A stretch of 64,000 nt of DNA from Lucinisca nassula (lineage: Eukaryota > Mollusca > Bivalvia > Lucinida > Lucinidae). Location of the stretch: positions 64,440,406 through 64,504,405 of the forward strand of contig OY757010.1 in assembly GCA_963580285.1 (NCBI GenBank), read 5' to 3'. The position numbers were made by a program, and so were the translations under genes. Below are positions 1 through 10,915 of this stretch, piece by piece. The number at the start of each line of letters is the position of its first letter. Position 1 is the first letter of the stretch. The notes beneath the pieces were generated by a model. The model was given only the letters and a program-made list of their open reading frames with translations, did no database searches and was not told the origin of the DNA.

Positions 1-30
1 CAGAAATAATCAAAGTACTGAACGAACTTT

Positions 31-279
31 TATTTGTTTGATTTGAGGTTTAACGTCCCCGTCAACACTGTATAGGTCATTTTGGAGACGTTGCTTCCAA
101 TTTTGTGGGACTTTAACACGACATTTGATATTAAATGACATATCAAGCCCTGCCGCCCAATGAAACCAATAGGGTTTATATGCATGGACGGTCCGACTCG
201 CATCATATGCGCGGTCGGTTTCAGCTCTGCGTGGAAGCATCGTGCAGCCCATCTATTTCTTTAAGCCCCGATAGGGGCC
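31..279 (-). repeat. SINE-A copy with internal deletion
   Basis: One of about a dozen copies of a ~300-bp element, here called SINE-A. Sense orientation runs from a GGCCCCCGCCCAT head to a GACGTTAAACCTCAAAT plus (CAAA)n tail; this copy is reversed, so it starts with TTTGTTTG at 33. It lacks the ~60-bp middle block holding the GCGGTTTACC / CTAAGC stem seen in full copies such as 42949-43249. Confidence 0.85.
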
Positions 280-939
280 GATTGGTGGGTCGATTGTCTC
301 TGAGTGTAGGTAGGAGAAATAGTACTGAACTGTGATCTAAGCTGTTTCATTTAAATGTAACCCGGATTTTTAAGCAAATAGTGTAGATCTTGATCAGACG
401 CCGCGTTCTGTGGCGTCTGCTATGGGTCTATACTGTTTGCCAAGCCCAACCTTTGATTTCAAGATAACCCTCTTACGCTATACTCTGAATTCAGTGCGGC
501 TATTTTGTATAAAAAAGTTATACCGAGAAGTCAGTGATAGTCACGTGGTCTTTAGCACTGAAGAGCTCTTCTGCTTAGTAATTTCTGTTGGACTGACAAA
601 TAATCGACCAAAAAGGCCTTGTTAGTTGTTCCACTTTGAGGTCGGAGTGCACATGTGAGTTATCTTCAACCATGTGTTGATTTGGAAAACAGTGTAGACC
701 CAGATCAGTCGCCACAAAACGCGGCGTCTGATCAGGGTCTACACTATTTACATTAGGTACAAGAAATTAAGGGTATACCGAAACAGTCCAAGTCCCCGTT
801 CATGACCATTTTCCCAGCCTGCACTCAGAGACAATCAGCCAATCAATGCTGCCAGTGCTTTGATTTTTATACCCTCTTGGCAGGAAATAGGTCAATGTTT
901 ACCTTGGATCATCATATTTGCCAATTTGGTAGTACTCAG
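280..939. other. No gene seen; two GTGTAGA...TCTACAC palindromes
   Basis: I see no exon here. Two diverged palindromes of a family common in this window lie at about 376-440 and 688-750: an outer GTGTAGA/TCTACAC arm encloses a GACGCCGC / GCGGCGTC stem. The rest is unrecognised AT-rich sequence. Confidence 0.6.
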
Positions 940-1005
940 TCGGGCGGACGACGGAGGCCTACAATCCTATAAGCTCCCCCGGACCCTTCGGCTCAGGGGA
1001 GCTAA
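940..1005 (-). mobile_element. 5'-end fragment of a Helitron-like element
   Basis: Read on the minus strand this is AGCTCCCCTGAGCCGAAGG followed by CCGGGGGAGCTTATAGGA and a CCGTCGTCCG tract, closely matching the 5' end of the element starting at 62409. No tandem core or 3' end follows, so it is a truncated fragment. Confidence 0.6.
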
Positions 1006-1910
1006 AATGGATCAGTTTATAAAAGGCTGATGAATACCGTCTAGGTATTGAGCCAGCGTCCTTCTGATCGCCATTTTTGTATGTCTAGTTCCAGGCCTGT
1101 CCATTTTTTTAAAGCAGTAAAATTCGTTCTGCTACACCAAAAGGCAGCAAGTCTAGGATTCCTCATGTCTACCTCTCTCACTTCTGTCTAACGTTTTCGC
1201 TCTGAGAATGTCTGATTATGTAATAGTATATTCAGGAATTTCGTGTTTCTTCATGCCTACTTTTTTCATACCTATCTACTTTTTTCACGAATTGGTGTCT
1301 TGTCAATCTTTAATCATGGTTAGACTAATAGTTTATCATTTAGTTACACCTATGGCTGGGCATTTAGGGTTCTCATGTCTACTTCTCATACCTGTCTACT
1401 TTAACGGATTGGTACATTGTCACCCCTATTCGCCGACAAAATATTTTCCTTCTGTTACACCACAGGAAAGGAATTAAGGGTTCTCAACATTTTCATTTAC
1501 CATTGTCCACGTTTTCCACAGTCTGATACCTTGTCTATGTTTTTCATAGTCAATATAGTGTGTCGGTTAAAATATATGCATGCTTTCTTATGTCTCGTTT
1601 TTCACCACTGACTCCAACATTCACACATCTATATTGTCTACATTTTTCACAGTTTGACAATTTCAGTCTGTTTCATCAAAGGCAGGAAATTGACGGTTTT
1701 TACATGTCTATTTGTTTCACGCCTGTCTACATTATTTTCCGTGTTGGTATCTTGTTTACCTTATATCACGGTCAGGATGTTTCATACTATCACATCGAAG
1801 GATATTTCATGTCTACATCTTTCAAGCCTGTCTACTTTTTTCACGGATTGGTAACTTGTTTACCTTTTTCAGGGCATAAGCATTCATTCTGTTGCAACAT
1901 GGGCAGGTCG

Positions 1911-2174
1911 ATCCCGCCCATCGGGGCTTGAAACCGATCGCGCAACGGTAATGGTAAACTGCTTAGAGGATCTAAGCCTGCCCAGACAAAGCGGTGCGAG
2001 TCGGACCTTCCATGCTTATAAACCCTATTGGTGTTATTGGGCGACAGAGCTTGTTATGACATTTCATCTCAATGTAGGGTAAAAGTCTCACAAAAATGGA
2101 AATAAAGTCTCCAAAAATGACCTATACACTGTTGACGGGGACGTTAAACCTCAAATCAAACAAACAAAACCAAA
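1911..2174 (+). repeat. SINE-A copy
   Basis: Forward copy: CCCGCCCATCGGGGCTTGA head, the GCTTAGAGGATCTAAGC palindrome, and the GACGGGGACGTTAAACC plus (CAAA)n tail near 2140-2170. The head is rearranged after GGGGCTTGA. Inserted in the pyrimidine satellite. Confidence 0.85.
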
Positions 2175-2439
2175 CAACCTGGGCAGGGAGTTTCATGTTC
2201 TTTATGTCTACTTTCAGATGTATCCTTTTTCAAGGATTGGTATCTGTTCTCGCGGTCAGAACAGTACGTGCTGTTACACCATCAGCAGGAAAGTGATGTC
2301 TAGTTGCACGCCTCTTCATTTTTTCAAGGCCAGAAAAGTCGCTCTGCAACACCAAAGGCAGAAAAATAGGATTCCTAATGCCTACTTCTCTCACTCCTCT
2401 CTAACTGTTTCACACTGAGAATGTTTGATTATGTGACAG

Positions 2440-2714
2440 TCTTTGTTTGTTTGTACTAGAGTTTAACGGCCAAGTCAACACTATTTTAGGTCATTTTTGA
2501 GCAGGTCAGTTTACCTGTCCACACTTTTCCTGGACAGGCTTATACGTAGGCGATTAACCAGTACAGTGCACATTCTTTTACCAGAACCTGACAACTGCCC
2601 TTCTTGAATCAGCAGAAGGGAGAGAATGACGGTAGAAAAGATTTCATAAAGAATGTTGCCGACCCCGGCAGGTATCACACCCGCTTCATCCGACTGAGCT
2701 ACCGAGACCGGCTA
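2440..2714 (-). repeat. tRNA-derived SINE-B copy
   Basis: On the minus strand a tRNA-like head (CGGTCTCGGTAGCTCAGTCG, A-box region) is followed by a decayed B-box, then the SINE-B body and a GTTAAACTC...CAAACAAA tail at the left edge. The better copy is 10936-11252. Confidence 0.8.
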
Positions 2715-3345
2715 TGTACATGTCACAGTGTATACGGGAATTTTGTATTTCTTTATGTCTACGTTTTTCACGCCTGACTACTTTTTTCTTGGATTGGGGC
2801 CGTGTCTCTCCTGTCCAACGTTTTTCACACTGAGAGTGTTTGATTATTTAACAGTGTATACAGGTATATTGTATTTCTTCATGTCTACTGTTTTCACGGC
2901 TGTCTAGTTTTTTTCACGGATTGGCGCCTTATCTATCTTATATATCAGTTTGTTACACTATTGGCTGAACATTTACGGGTTCTCATGTCTACTTCTCTCA
3001 CGTCAGGCCTGTATCACCAAAGGCGGGTCATTGAGGGTTTTTCATGTCTACTTCTTTCTCGAGTGTCTACCTTTTCACGGATTGTACTTCTACATCATAG
3101 GCAGAAAAATTAGGATTCCCCATGTCTACTTCTCTCATCCTGTCTAACAATTTCAAACTGATATTGTTTTATTATGTAATAGTGTATACAGATATTGTGT
3201 ATTTCTTTATGGCTACTTTGTTCACGCCTGTCTACTTTTTTCACGGATTGGTGCCTTATCTATTTTTCTTTCACGTCAGTCTACACCTTTCTTCGTAATT
3301 ATCCTTTTCACGCACATCTTCTTCTTTCACAGACTGGTACCTTTT

Positions 3346-4637
3346 CAAAGTAGAAGTAAAACAAAGATCAGGAATCGATACAATTAACTTACTCCGCCCA
3401 TCAAAGACACCAAAGGGAAAGAAACACAAACATTAAGCGACCAGACCATAATGGAAACCTAAACAAAGGAAGGCCATAAGGACAGTTACTTTCCCACAAA
3501 ATGGCCATATGGCCATCCAAAATAAAAAGACACAAGTGATACACACAGTAAGTAACAAACAACAACATAAATAAATCGCCACAGAAGAACCGCCTTGGAA
3601 CGGTCAGTGGAAAGATTTCCACTGGGCGGGCTTAAATCGATTTTACGTGGCCACAATCCTCGCCCTTACTTCCATCGCGATTTAGACAAATAATTTGTTC
3701 AGTCCGCATGAAGGCCTCCTAACTCATCAGTGCAACATCTCCGTGAACACAAATAATCAAAGAACCACAGAGGTGAGACAACGGTGAGGACTCGACAGCA
3801 AGAAACCACTGAAATGCTGGAGCAAAAGGAAACCAATAATTAGACTCCGATGGGCCCGACCAGAGACAGAGCATCAGGTACCAACCAACATTACCTTGAA
3901 TTAGATCTCTCTAATTCTCAATAAGCCTTTACGTTGGAGCCTTCATAGAATCTGAGGCCTGACCCAACGGCGTGCAATTAACGAGGGAAGCAAAGTTGCC
4001 AACCGTGATTGAGTCAACTACCATGCATGCAGTCTGTCGTATAACATCCATGTTGTACCCAATTTTTTTATATCGAAGATTGATTTTACGAAATTGGGTG
4101 CTGAAGTCATTGCGATTATATAATTTTCTGAATTTATTTACTAAGTCACCATAAAATTGGGGTTCCGATAAACCTTGTTGCAGAAGATATTTAAGTCCAA
4201 TATTGAATTTTGAAATTAAATCAGAATGGCGTCTATAAAATTTTGAAAAGGCTTTTTGTAGTTTATGGAACCGATAACCCTGATTAAGAAGTTTAGCCGT
4301 TAATAATTTATTACGAGTGTTGAAGTCAGTTACATGACTACACACTCTAGCAAATCGGATTAATTGCGAAATATAAACGCCATAGGATGGCGCTCGAGGA
4401 ACATCACCATCCAAAAAAGGAAAATTTACAATCTCAAAATCTAAGTCATCGCGTTTATCGTAAATTTTGCACGAAACAAACCCATCTACAATAGATAGAT
4501 GTAAATCAAAAAACGGGGCCTCGGTATCAGAAGAATTTGCTTTATTTAACTGAAGTTCTCGGGGGTAAATCTGACTGATCAAACCATCGAAATCGATATT
4601 ATAAATATTTAATAAATCATCTAAATATCTACAACCT
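3346..4637 (-). mobile_element. 5'-truncated retroelement inserted in the satellite
   Basis: Satellite sequence stops at about 3345 and resumes at about 4638, so this segment is an insertion. Read on the minus strand it holds the end of a reverse-transcriptase frame followed by ~580 bp of 3' untranslated sequence. The same 3' sequence recurs at 22674-22846, 26196-26435 with 28369-28640, 46655-47294, and in the opposite direction at 62150-62408, always 5' truncated to different extents, as expected for target-primed retroposition. Confidence 0.75.
3929..4636 (-). pseudogene. Reverse-transcriptase C-terminal fragment
   Basis: An open frame of about 235 codons. It begins with the polymerase motif RYLDDLL (the xDD metal-binding motif of reverse transcriptases) and continues through conserved blocks IYPRELQLNKAN, APFFDLHLSI, IYDKRDDLDFEIVNFPFLDG, YGVYISQLIRFARVC and KFYRRHSDLISKF, which I know from reverse-transcriptase-like proteins abundant in mollusc, coral and vertebrate genomes. 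The apparent start codon and first four residues come from the flanking satellite, so the true N-terminus (fingers and most of the palm) is missing. It ends 60 residues or so after the thumb-like region. I cannot decide between a non-LTR and a Penelope-like origin. It cannot be active alone; it may still be transcribed by chance. Confidence 0.8.
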
Positions 4638-6300
4638 TTTTCACGCACATCTTCATTTTACATTCCTTTTCTTCGTATTTCTTTATGCCTTCTTGTTTCA
4701 AGCCTGTCTACATTTTTCGCGGATTGGTGCCTTATCTATTTTTCTTTCACGTCATTGTACATTTTTCTTCGTGATTATCCTTTTCATGCACATCTTCTTC
4801 TTTCACGGACTGGTACCTTTTCAACCATTTTCACGCACATTTTTTTTTCATTCCTTTTTTTGTATTTCTTTATGTCTACTTTTTTCACGCCTGTCTACTT
4901 TTTTCACGGATTGGTGCCTTATCTAATTTTCTTTCAGGTCAGTGTATTTTTCTTCGTCATTATCCTTTTCACGCACATCTTCTTCTTTTACGGACTAGTA
5001 CCTTTTCAACCCTTTTCACGCACATCTTCTTTTTTCATTCTTTTTCTTTGTATTTCTTTATGTCTACTTTTTTCACGCCTGTCTACTCTTTTCACGGATT
5101 GGTGCCTTATCTATTTTTCTTTCACGCCATTGTACATTTTTCTTCGCGATTATCCTTTTCACGCACATCTTCTTTCACGGACTGGTACCTTTTCAACCCT
5201 TTTCACGCACATCTTTTTTCTTTCCTTTTCTTTGTATTTCTTTATGTCTACTTTTTTCACGCCTGTCCACTTTTTTCACGGATTGGTGCCCTATCTATTT
5301 CTCTTTGACGTCATTGTACATTTTTCTTCGTGATCATCCTTTTCACGCACATCTTCTTTCACGGACTGGTACCTTTACAACCCTTTTCACGCACATCTTT
5401 TTTCATTCCTTTTCTTTGTATTTCTTCATGTCTACTTTTTTCACGGCTGTCTACTTTTTGCACGTATTGGCGCTTTGTCTATTTTATACCTTTGTGAGAC
5501 TACAACATTCTGCTACACTATTGGCTGGACATTTAGGGTCCTCGTGTCTTCTTCTTTCACACCTGACCTGTAACATCAAAGACAGGCAATTGAGGATGTT
5601 TCATGTCTAAATCTTTCACGACGGTCTACGTTTTTCAAGTTTGGTACTTTCTCTACATTTTTCAAGGCATAAAAATACATTCCGGTAACAGTGGGTTGGA
5701 AGTTTAGGCATGTGGGACAATTGTAATCCGCCTATTACCTGTGTCCGATTTAAACCGCGCGGTTTTTAACGGTTATTCGTGTCTACCACCAAATCTGTCC
5801 TTTTTCACGTATTGGTACCTGATCTGCCCTTTTTCGTAGTCAAACTAAATCGCGCTGTTACATCATAAGCAGGTACTTGTGGGTTTTTGCATGTCTTCCT
5901 CAAGGGAAGGACATTCATTCTGCTGGGCATAGGAATTCGGATACCTCATAATTAATTCTCTAACTCCTGTCTAACTTTTGCACAATGAGGATGTTTGATA
6001 TTGTAACAGTGTATACAGGATTTTTTTGTGTTTCTATATGTCTACTTTTTTCACGCCTGTCTACTTTTTTCACGGATTGGTACCTTGTCTACCCTTTCCA
6101 TGCTCAGAAAATTTCGTTTTGTTATACTTTAGGGCTCTTCATATTAACATTTTACGCCTGTTTACTTCTTGCATGGATTGGTATCTTCACCTTTCTATAC
6201 ATTTTTGCGGAAATGTTATGTTTTGTTTAGGTCTACTTTTCCACGTCTAACTCCTTTTCCACGCAGGCTGGACATTTAGGGTTTCTCGTGTGTACTGATC
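4638..6300 (+). repeat. Pyrimidine-rich satellite with a 186-bp tandem array
   Basis: From about 4640 to 5480 a ~186-bp unit repeats about 4.5 times: the block TTTCTTTATGTCTACTTTT returns near 4866, 5052, 5237 and 5423. Each unit holds two TCTACTTTTTTCACG motifs, a CACGGATTGGTGCC block, and two CACGCACATCTTC blocks. From 5480 to 6300 the array decays into the same diverged sequence seen at 1100-3345. The open frames of up to 192 codons here run through every unit and show only low-complexity F/S/T-rich protein, so I do not call them genes. Confidence 0.85.
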
Positions 6301-7544
6301 TACAGCTCGTCTGCATATTTCAGGGTGAGGATGTTTCGTTATACTACAGCATATGCAGGATCTTCTCGTTGTAAATGTTACTTTTAAAATGCATCGATAC
6401 TTTTTTTGGCACCTGTACACAATTTTCGAGGTTACAAAGTCATAATTCCTCACCCAGATGGATTAGAGAAGTGCTCAGAGAAGTATTATACTAAACTAAA
6501 CAGGGGGAGAGGTAGATTTTTCTTTAAAAATCATTTTTTATTGGAGTTTAACGGCCCATTCAACACCATTCAGGTCATTTTGAGCCGGTCAGTTTACCTA
6601 TCCACACTTTTTCTTGAAGCATTTAACCAGCGCAGTGCACATTCTTACGCCAGAAATTGACAACTGCTGTTCAAGGGAAAAAAGTCAGTAACAGTCACAG
6701 AGGTGAAACTTCCATTGCATGGTATATCATATACGTTCAAGCTATTACGATATAGCCGGCCAATATGGGGCTGAGAGCGAAACAACGTTGTTACGTCGTA
6801 TCGCTGTCGGTCCGACGTTGGTCCGAATATTTTTGCTGGCTGGGCTATAGTTCATCCAAGGATGATTGAAAATGTGCCTATTGATTTGTTTATCGTGTAA
6901 GCCCCGCCTTAAACAATCGGTTAACGCCCACTTAGCTTCGCGCATGCGCAGTGGCGGAAGTGTCTACTTTTTCTCACGGTCCACTTTTTTACGTTACACC
7001 GGACTGTGACCCTCAGTACTGTCATACATGCGCCGGGGCACAGCATTTCCTACATCTTACATGTATGTCAAGCGAAGAATCAGATCAGCCTGTGCATATT
7101 TATAGTCTAACCTGAGATTTCTCTTGCTGCATGAAGGAGCATTGTGCCCTTAGCTATCCTTAGAGCGCACAACGAAGACTCTGATCAGTCTACCCGGATG
7201 CGCAAGCTGATCTGCGTCTTCGCTGGGCGCATATGTCTTATTGTAGGTTTTGTCGCGCGCTGGCTCATATTTCAAACAAACATAGACATGCCGTGATCTA
7301 TTTCAAACACTGAATTTTAATTTTGAGACAATTCCGCGATGAAATATCAGGACTGTACAAACTGAGATCAAAACCGTACACTCTTTCCATAATAGAAAAG
7401 ATTTATCATTAATTTGACAGCATTGCTTTGAACTGAGACTATTATCTTATATACCAGTATTCTAAGCAAACAGTGTAGAACCTGAGCAGACGCCGCAAAC
7501 CTACTTGTAACATCGATAGAAATAGCGCGAATATTTTAAACCTG
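6301..7544. other. No gene seen; partial SINE-B inside
   Basis: A partial minus-strand SINE-B body (GTTTAACGGCCCATTCAACA ... CAGTGCACATTCTTACG) lies at about 6537-6665 without its tRNA head. A one-sided GTGTAGAACCTGAGCAGACG half-palindrome lies near 7470-7500. I recognise nothing in the remainder. Confidence 0.55.
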
Positions 7545-7909
7545 GGGCCAGTTTCATCAAAGCATTTGCGACGTATTTTCGTCGTAGAAACATCGTACGA
7601 AGTTCTTACGACAAAAATCCTGTTTTATCAAATGCTCGAGATCTGCGATGTTCGCACATTTTGTCGTATTTCTGAGATGAATATTTAGACATCGTACATT
7701 GAAATTTTCGTCTTATCACAGCCATAGCTGAAGAAGATGACAAAGAAACCTACGCTTATCCCTTGTGTAACGTTGTTAAAAGGATGGTTCACAACATGTC
7801 ATTTTGGTTACCCTCGCAGATCATTCCCATTTCTTCTACAAGCCCACCCAATGAAGAGCCCTTGAAACTGACCCTTTTGTTATAATCTTTAGGGTTCGTA
7901 GTTTTTTGT

Positions 7910-8010
7910 TGTTTTTTTTTTTCTTTAAAAAATAGAGGTTGAGAGTACTCGCTAGAAGCGCCACGTTGTGGTTGTGCTTACGAGTACCAACAATCTATAT
8001 TTCATGGTAT
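7910..8010. repeat. Diverged foldback hairpin, GAAGCGCC subtype
   Basis: Arms GAGAGTACTCGCTAGAAGCG and a partner with GCTTACGAGTACCAACAATC around a GTTGTGGTT centre. It is a variant of the foldback MITE family and has its counterpart at 52365-52450 in the second copy of the host element. Confidence 0.6.
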
Positions 8011-8102
8011 AACCTAGAACCGACGTTCGCTTTCGCCCATCGGGGCTTGGAGAAATAGATTGGCCTGCATAGTGCTTCCGAGCAGAGCTGAAACTGGCCA
8101 AC

Positions 8103-8375
8103 ATTACGAAAACATGCCTATGCAAATACTTTGTAACCTTTATCGCCGAAAAATGAAAATGTTCAGATAAAATTTGTGATATTTTTCTTATTTCTGCTCA
8201 AAATTTAGATTGTGGGTACTCGTTAGAACCGCCTCACCGAGAATGCATGATGAGGAGGTTCTAACGAGTAGCCACAATCTATATTTTAGAGCAGAAATAA
8301 GAAAAATAAGGTTTACCCTTGTAAACCCCAGTTTTACTATATAAATGTGGGGTTCAAAATTAAACAGACATGATG
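8103..8375. repeat. Foldback MITE copy
   Basis: Family described at 25690-25990. Left end CATTACGAAAACATGCCTAT, inverted CTTATTTCTGCTC / GAGCAGAAATAAG arms around a GTGGGTACTCGTTAGAACCG hairpin. In the second host copy the matching MITE is split by the insertion 52613-56024, which shows that this MITE was in place before the host element was copied. Confidence 0.8.
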
Positions 8376-8384
8376 ATTTGATTA

Positions 8385-8605
8385 CTGGTTTACCGTTTAG
8401 AATGTAAAAGCCTGTCCAAGAAAAGTGGTGCGAGTGGGACCGCTCCTTAAACTCTAGCGGTTTCTTTGCTCGGTAGGGCTTAAGATGCTATTTCATCTCA
8501 AGGTCGGGTAAAAGCCCCACAAAATCAGAAGCAGCGTCCCAAAAATGACCTATATAGATTTATTAACGGTTGACGGGGGCTAAAAACCTCGATACAAACA
8601 GCAAA
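8385..8605 (+). repeat. Old, 5'-truncated SINE-A relic
   Basis: Strongly diverged forward SINE-A lacking its head: GGTGCGAGTGGGACC, TTTCATCTCAAGGTCGGGTA and GGTTGACGGGGGCTAAAAAC are recognisable. The same relic sits at 56170-56395 in the other copy of the host element. Confidence 0.7.
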
Positions 8606-9667
8606 AGAACCGACGCGACGATTACCCACAATCTGCGATAATACTTTTGATTGCAACGAAGACTCAGTGTACCTAAAATCGACACACCAAACTAGAATTG
8701 TCAATGCGACACAGATGCCTCCGTCCGGAGACCATCCTCACCAAGGAAATAAAACATGTTGCAAAAAAAAAAATAATAATAATATGACATATACCTACCA
8801 TCACATTTCCATCATATGGTCTGGAAAATATGAGCTCTTAAAAGTTTAGGTTCTTCCCGCTGGTACAATGCCTTAACCTGGGGTTACAGGATCGCGTATG
8901 TACACCCCATATGGAAGGACGTACTTACATGTCTGTACGCTCGTATGTGCGAAAACCTTCACGGCATTATGCCGATGGCACGTGTGTGGGGTGGGTGCTG
9001 GGGTCATTGTCCTGCGTACTTCAATTTCGTATATGTAAGTGAGTATAATTTTGCAGGCGATTATATAATTGTGTATACATATATGTAGCTATAGAACTTT
9101 GTTTCAAGTCAGGTTCTTTGTAATTTAAAATCAGTCATGCTGTAGGATCCATGTTGCAAATGAAATGAATTTATTTTTCATTGAAAGCACTTACAGATGC
9201 TACGTCATGTAACGTTATGTGCGGCGTCCTTATTAAACAATGTATTGACGTTTTGTGTTAAAATCGTGCATAAACTGTATTTTAAGTTCATACGATAAAT
9301 TGAATCTTCTATTCATGCCCGTGCATTACTGGATTGATTAAGGTCATAAAATGCTCAGCGAAGTCTCACATGTCATCCCTTTTCCTCAACTAATATTATA
9401 AACTCAACCATATACGTGCACTCAAGGAAGAGGCCCGTCCGCATTAACTGACAAACTTGCTTGTGAAAGGTCCATTATAACGTTAAATCAACGTTTATCT
9501 GACGTCACGACGTCCACAAACGAAAACTCACCAGTGGTAAAGGGGGAAGGGGTCCAGATAATTAACAGCTGTATCTTACGACAACGAAATGGCAACACAA
9601 GTTTGAAACAACATAAAATCAACGTTGATTCAACGTTTGTACTGAATATTCATCATCTAGGTCCACT

Positions 9668-9950
9668 TTTTGTTTGATTTGAGGTTTAACGTCCCCGTCA
9701 ACACTGTAAAGGTAATTTTGGAGACGTTGCTTCCAGTTTTGTGGGACGTTTACCAGACACTGAGATGAAATGACATCTCATGCCCTGTCGCCCATTGAAA
9801 CCAATAGGGTTGTTAACAAGCACCGCTTTGCCTGGGCAGGCTTAGATCCTCTAAGCTGTTTACCAGTATCTGTGTGCGGGTCGGTTGCAACTCTGCGTGG
9901 AACCATCATGCAGCCCATATATTTCTTCAAGCCCCAATGGGCGGGGGCCG
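9668..9950 (-). repeat. SINE-A copy with 14-bp target duplication and empty site
   Basis: Flanked by CATCTAGGTCCACT at 9654-9667 and 9951-9964. The second copy of the host element has one uninterrupted version of this site near 58391-58407 (CATCTTGGTCCACT), so the insertion is newer than the host duplication. Confidence 0.9.
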
Positions 9951-10384
9951 CATCTAGGTCCACTGGAACAATAATTTTAAAGCGTGTAATCTACCTTACA
10001 CGGCTATTTCAAGACGGCATGTGATCACGCATGTGACAATTAGTGGCCCTGTTTAAGCGCATATTCAAAATTACGACTTATTTTAGTGAAACGCAAATTT
10101 AGCTCGTACGACGACTTTGCGATGTTTTGATGAAACTGACGTACGCAGTTCTTTAAAAAGTGCCTACGAGCAGTTTAAGATTAATCGTACGATGTTTATT
10201 GATGAAACTGGCCCCTGGTTTCCGCAAATCAGTGATAGTCAGCAACAGCACTAATACAATGTCTGTCTTTTATCACTTTGGGTCGATTGAAAAACAATCG
10301 ACCCAAAACGTGACCGCAGTAAGGAAAGCAATGGAATGCGATACGAATGGGGATTTCACATCACAAAAACACGGCTATATAATG

Positions 10385-10690
10385 TTGACCCGTTGAACCC
10401 CAATTTTATGTAGTAAAAGTTCCGTTTACACTGGTAAGCATTTTTTTATATATATATTTCACCTGTAAAATATAGATTGTTGGTACTCGTTAGAACCGCC
10501 TTGATGAGACGGTTCTAACGAGTACCCACAATCTATATTTTGAGACGGTTCTAACGAGCACCCAAAACCTATGTTTGGTGTATTAATAAGAAAAATATCC
10601 CAAACTTTCATTAGAAAAATAGCTTTTTTTTAGGTTTGAAACACGGATGTATCACACGGGTGTGTTATCTTAATGTCTGCTTTTCAGAAT
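10385..10690. repeat. Foldback MITE copy (subfamily 2)
   Basis: Central palindrome at about 10472-10545 with arms ATATAGATTGTTGGTACTCG and the inverted GAGTACCCACAATCTATAT. The right arm segment GACGGTTCTAACGAG is present twice in tandem (10509 and 10542). Right end is the CACACGGGTGTGTTATC type shared with 17690-18235. It ends about 80 bp before transporter exon 10772-10915. Confidence 0.75.
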
Positions 10691-10771
10691 CATAGCCAAT
10701 CAATGTTTGCCTTATTATACAATGCGATTTAGACGATAGTTGAACGATTTACATTTTGTTTTAATTTTCAG

Positions 10772-10915
10772 GCCCCGCCGTAAGCATATTATGCAACCGA
10801 TTCTCTGAAAGACGGCTTGTTCTCATTGGAGCGTGTATACTGTCTGTTTCTGTTTTTATATCAGGATTTGCTCCAAACCTACCTTACCTTTACTTCAGCT
10901 ATGGTGTTCTGGCAG
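10772..10915 (+). CDS. Transporter exon a: TM2 end, TM3, TM4 start
   Basis: Acceptor TTTTAATTTTCAG, donor GCAG|GTAAGA. Starts with two bases that complete a Gly codon, then PAVSILCNRFSERR, a hydrophobic TM3 (LVLIGACILSVSVFISGF) and YLYFSYGVLAG at the start of TM4. The upstream exon must end in phase 1 and was not found in 1-10771. A SINE begins 20 bp after the donor. Confidence 0.9.

Larger units (their letters stand above)
1100..3345 (+). repeat. Degenerate pyrimidine-rich satellite, left part
   Basis: Many diverged copies of the motif TGTCTACTTTTTTCACG and of the companion CACGGATTGGT, in the same orientation. Longer recurring blocks (an AGGATTCCTCATGTCTAC segment followed by a GAATGTNTGATTATGTAA segment) recur near 1150, 2350, 3100 and 5940, suggesting an old higher-order unit of roughly a kilobase. 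Many short open frames rich in F, S and T here are by-products of the low-complexity strand. Interrupted by SINEs at 1911-2174 and 2440-2714. Confidence 0.75.
7545..10214. mobile_element. Non-autonomous TIR element, copy 1 (PIF/Harbinger-like)
   Basis: Bounded by inverted GGGCCAGTTTCATCAA at 7545-7560 and TTGATGAAACTGGCCC ending at 10214, and flanked by a CTG duplication (7542-7544 and 10215-10217). A second copy at 52011-58653 has the same termini and a CAG duplication. G-rich termini with 3-bp CWG target duplications are typical of PIF/Harbinger transposons, so I infer that class. No transposase frame is present. Contents in order: a diverged hairpin (7910-8010), a foldback MITE (8103-8375), an old SINE-A (8385-8605), a unique-looking 1-kb core, and a young SINE-A (9668-9950). 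Confidence 0.8.

Noticed and set aside
4755..5333. 192-codon open frame on the + strand
   Set aside because: It runs through four units of the 186-bp satellite and encodes only repeats of the same F/S/T-rich peptide; the same holds in other frames. Satellite by-product.
8667..8849. 60-codon frame in the TIR element
   Set aside because: Contains an A-run and is broken in the second element copy; no transposase motif.
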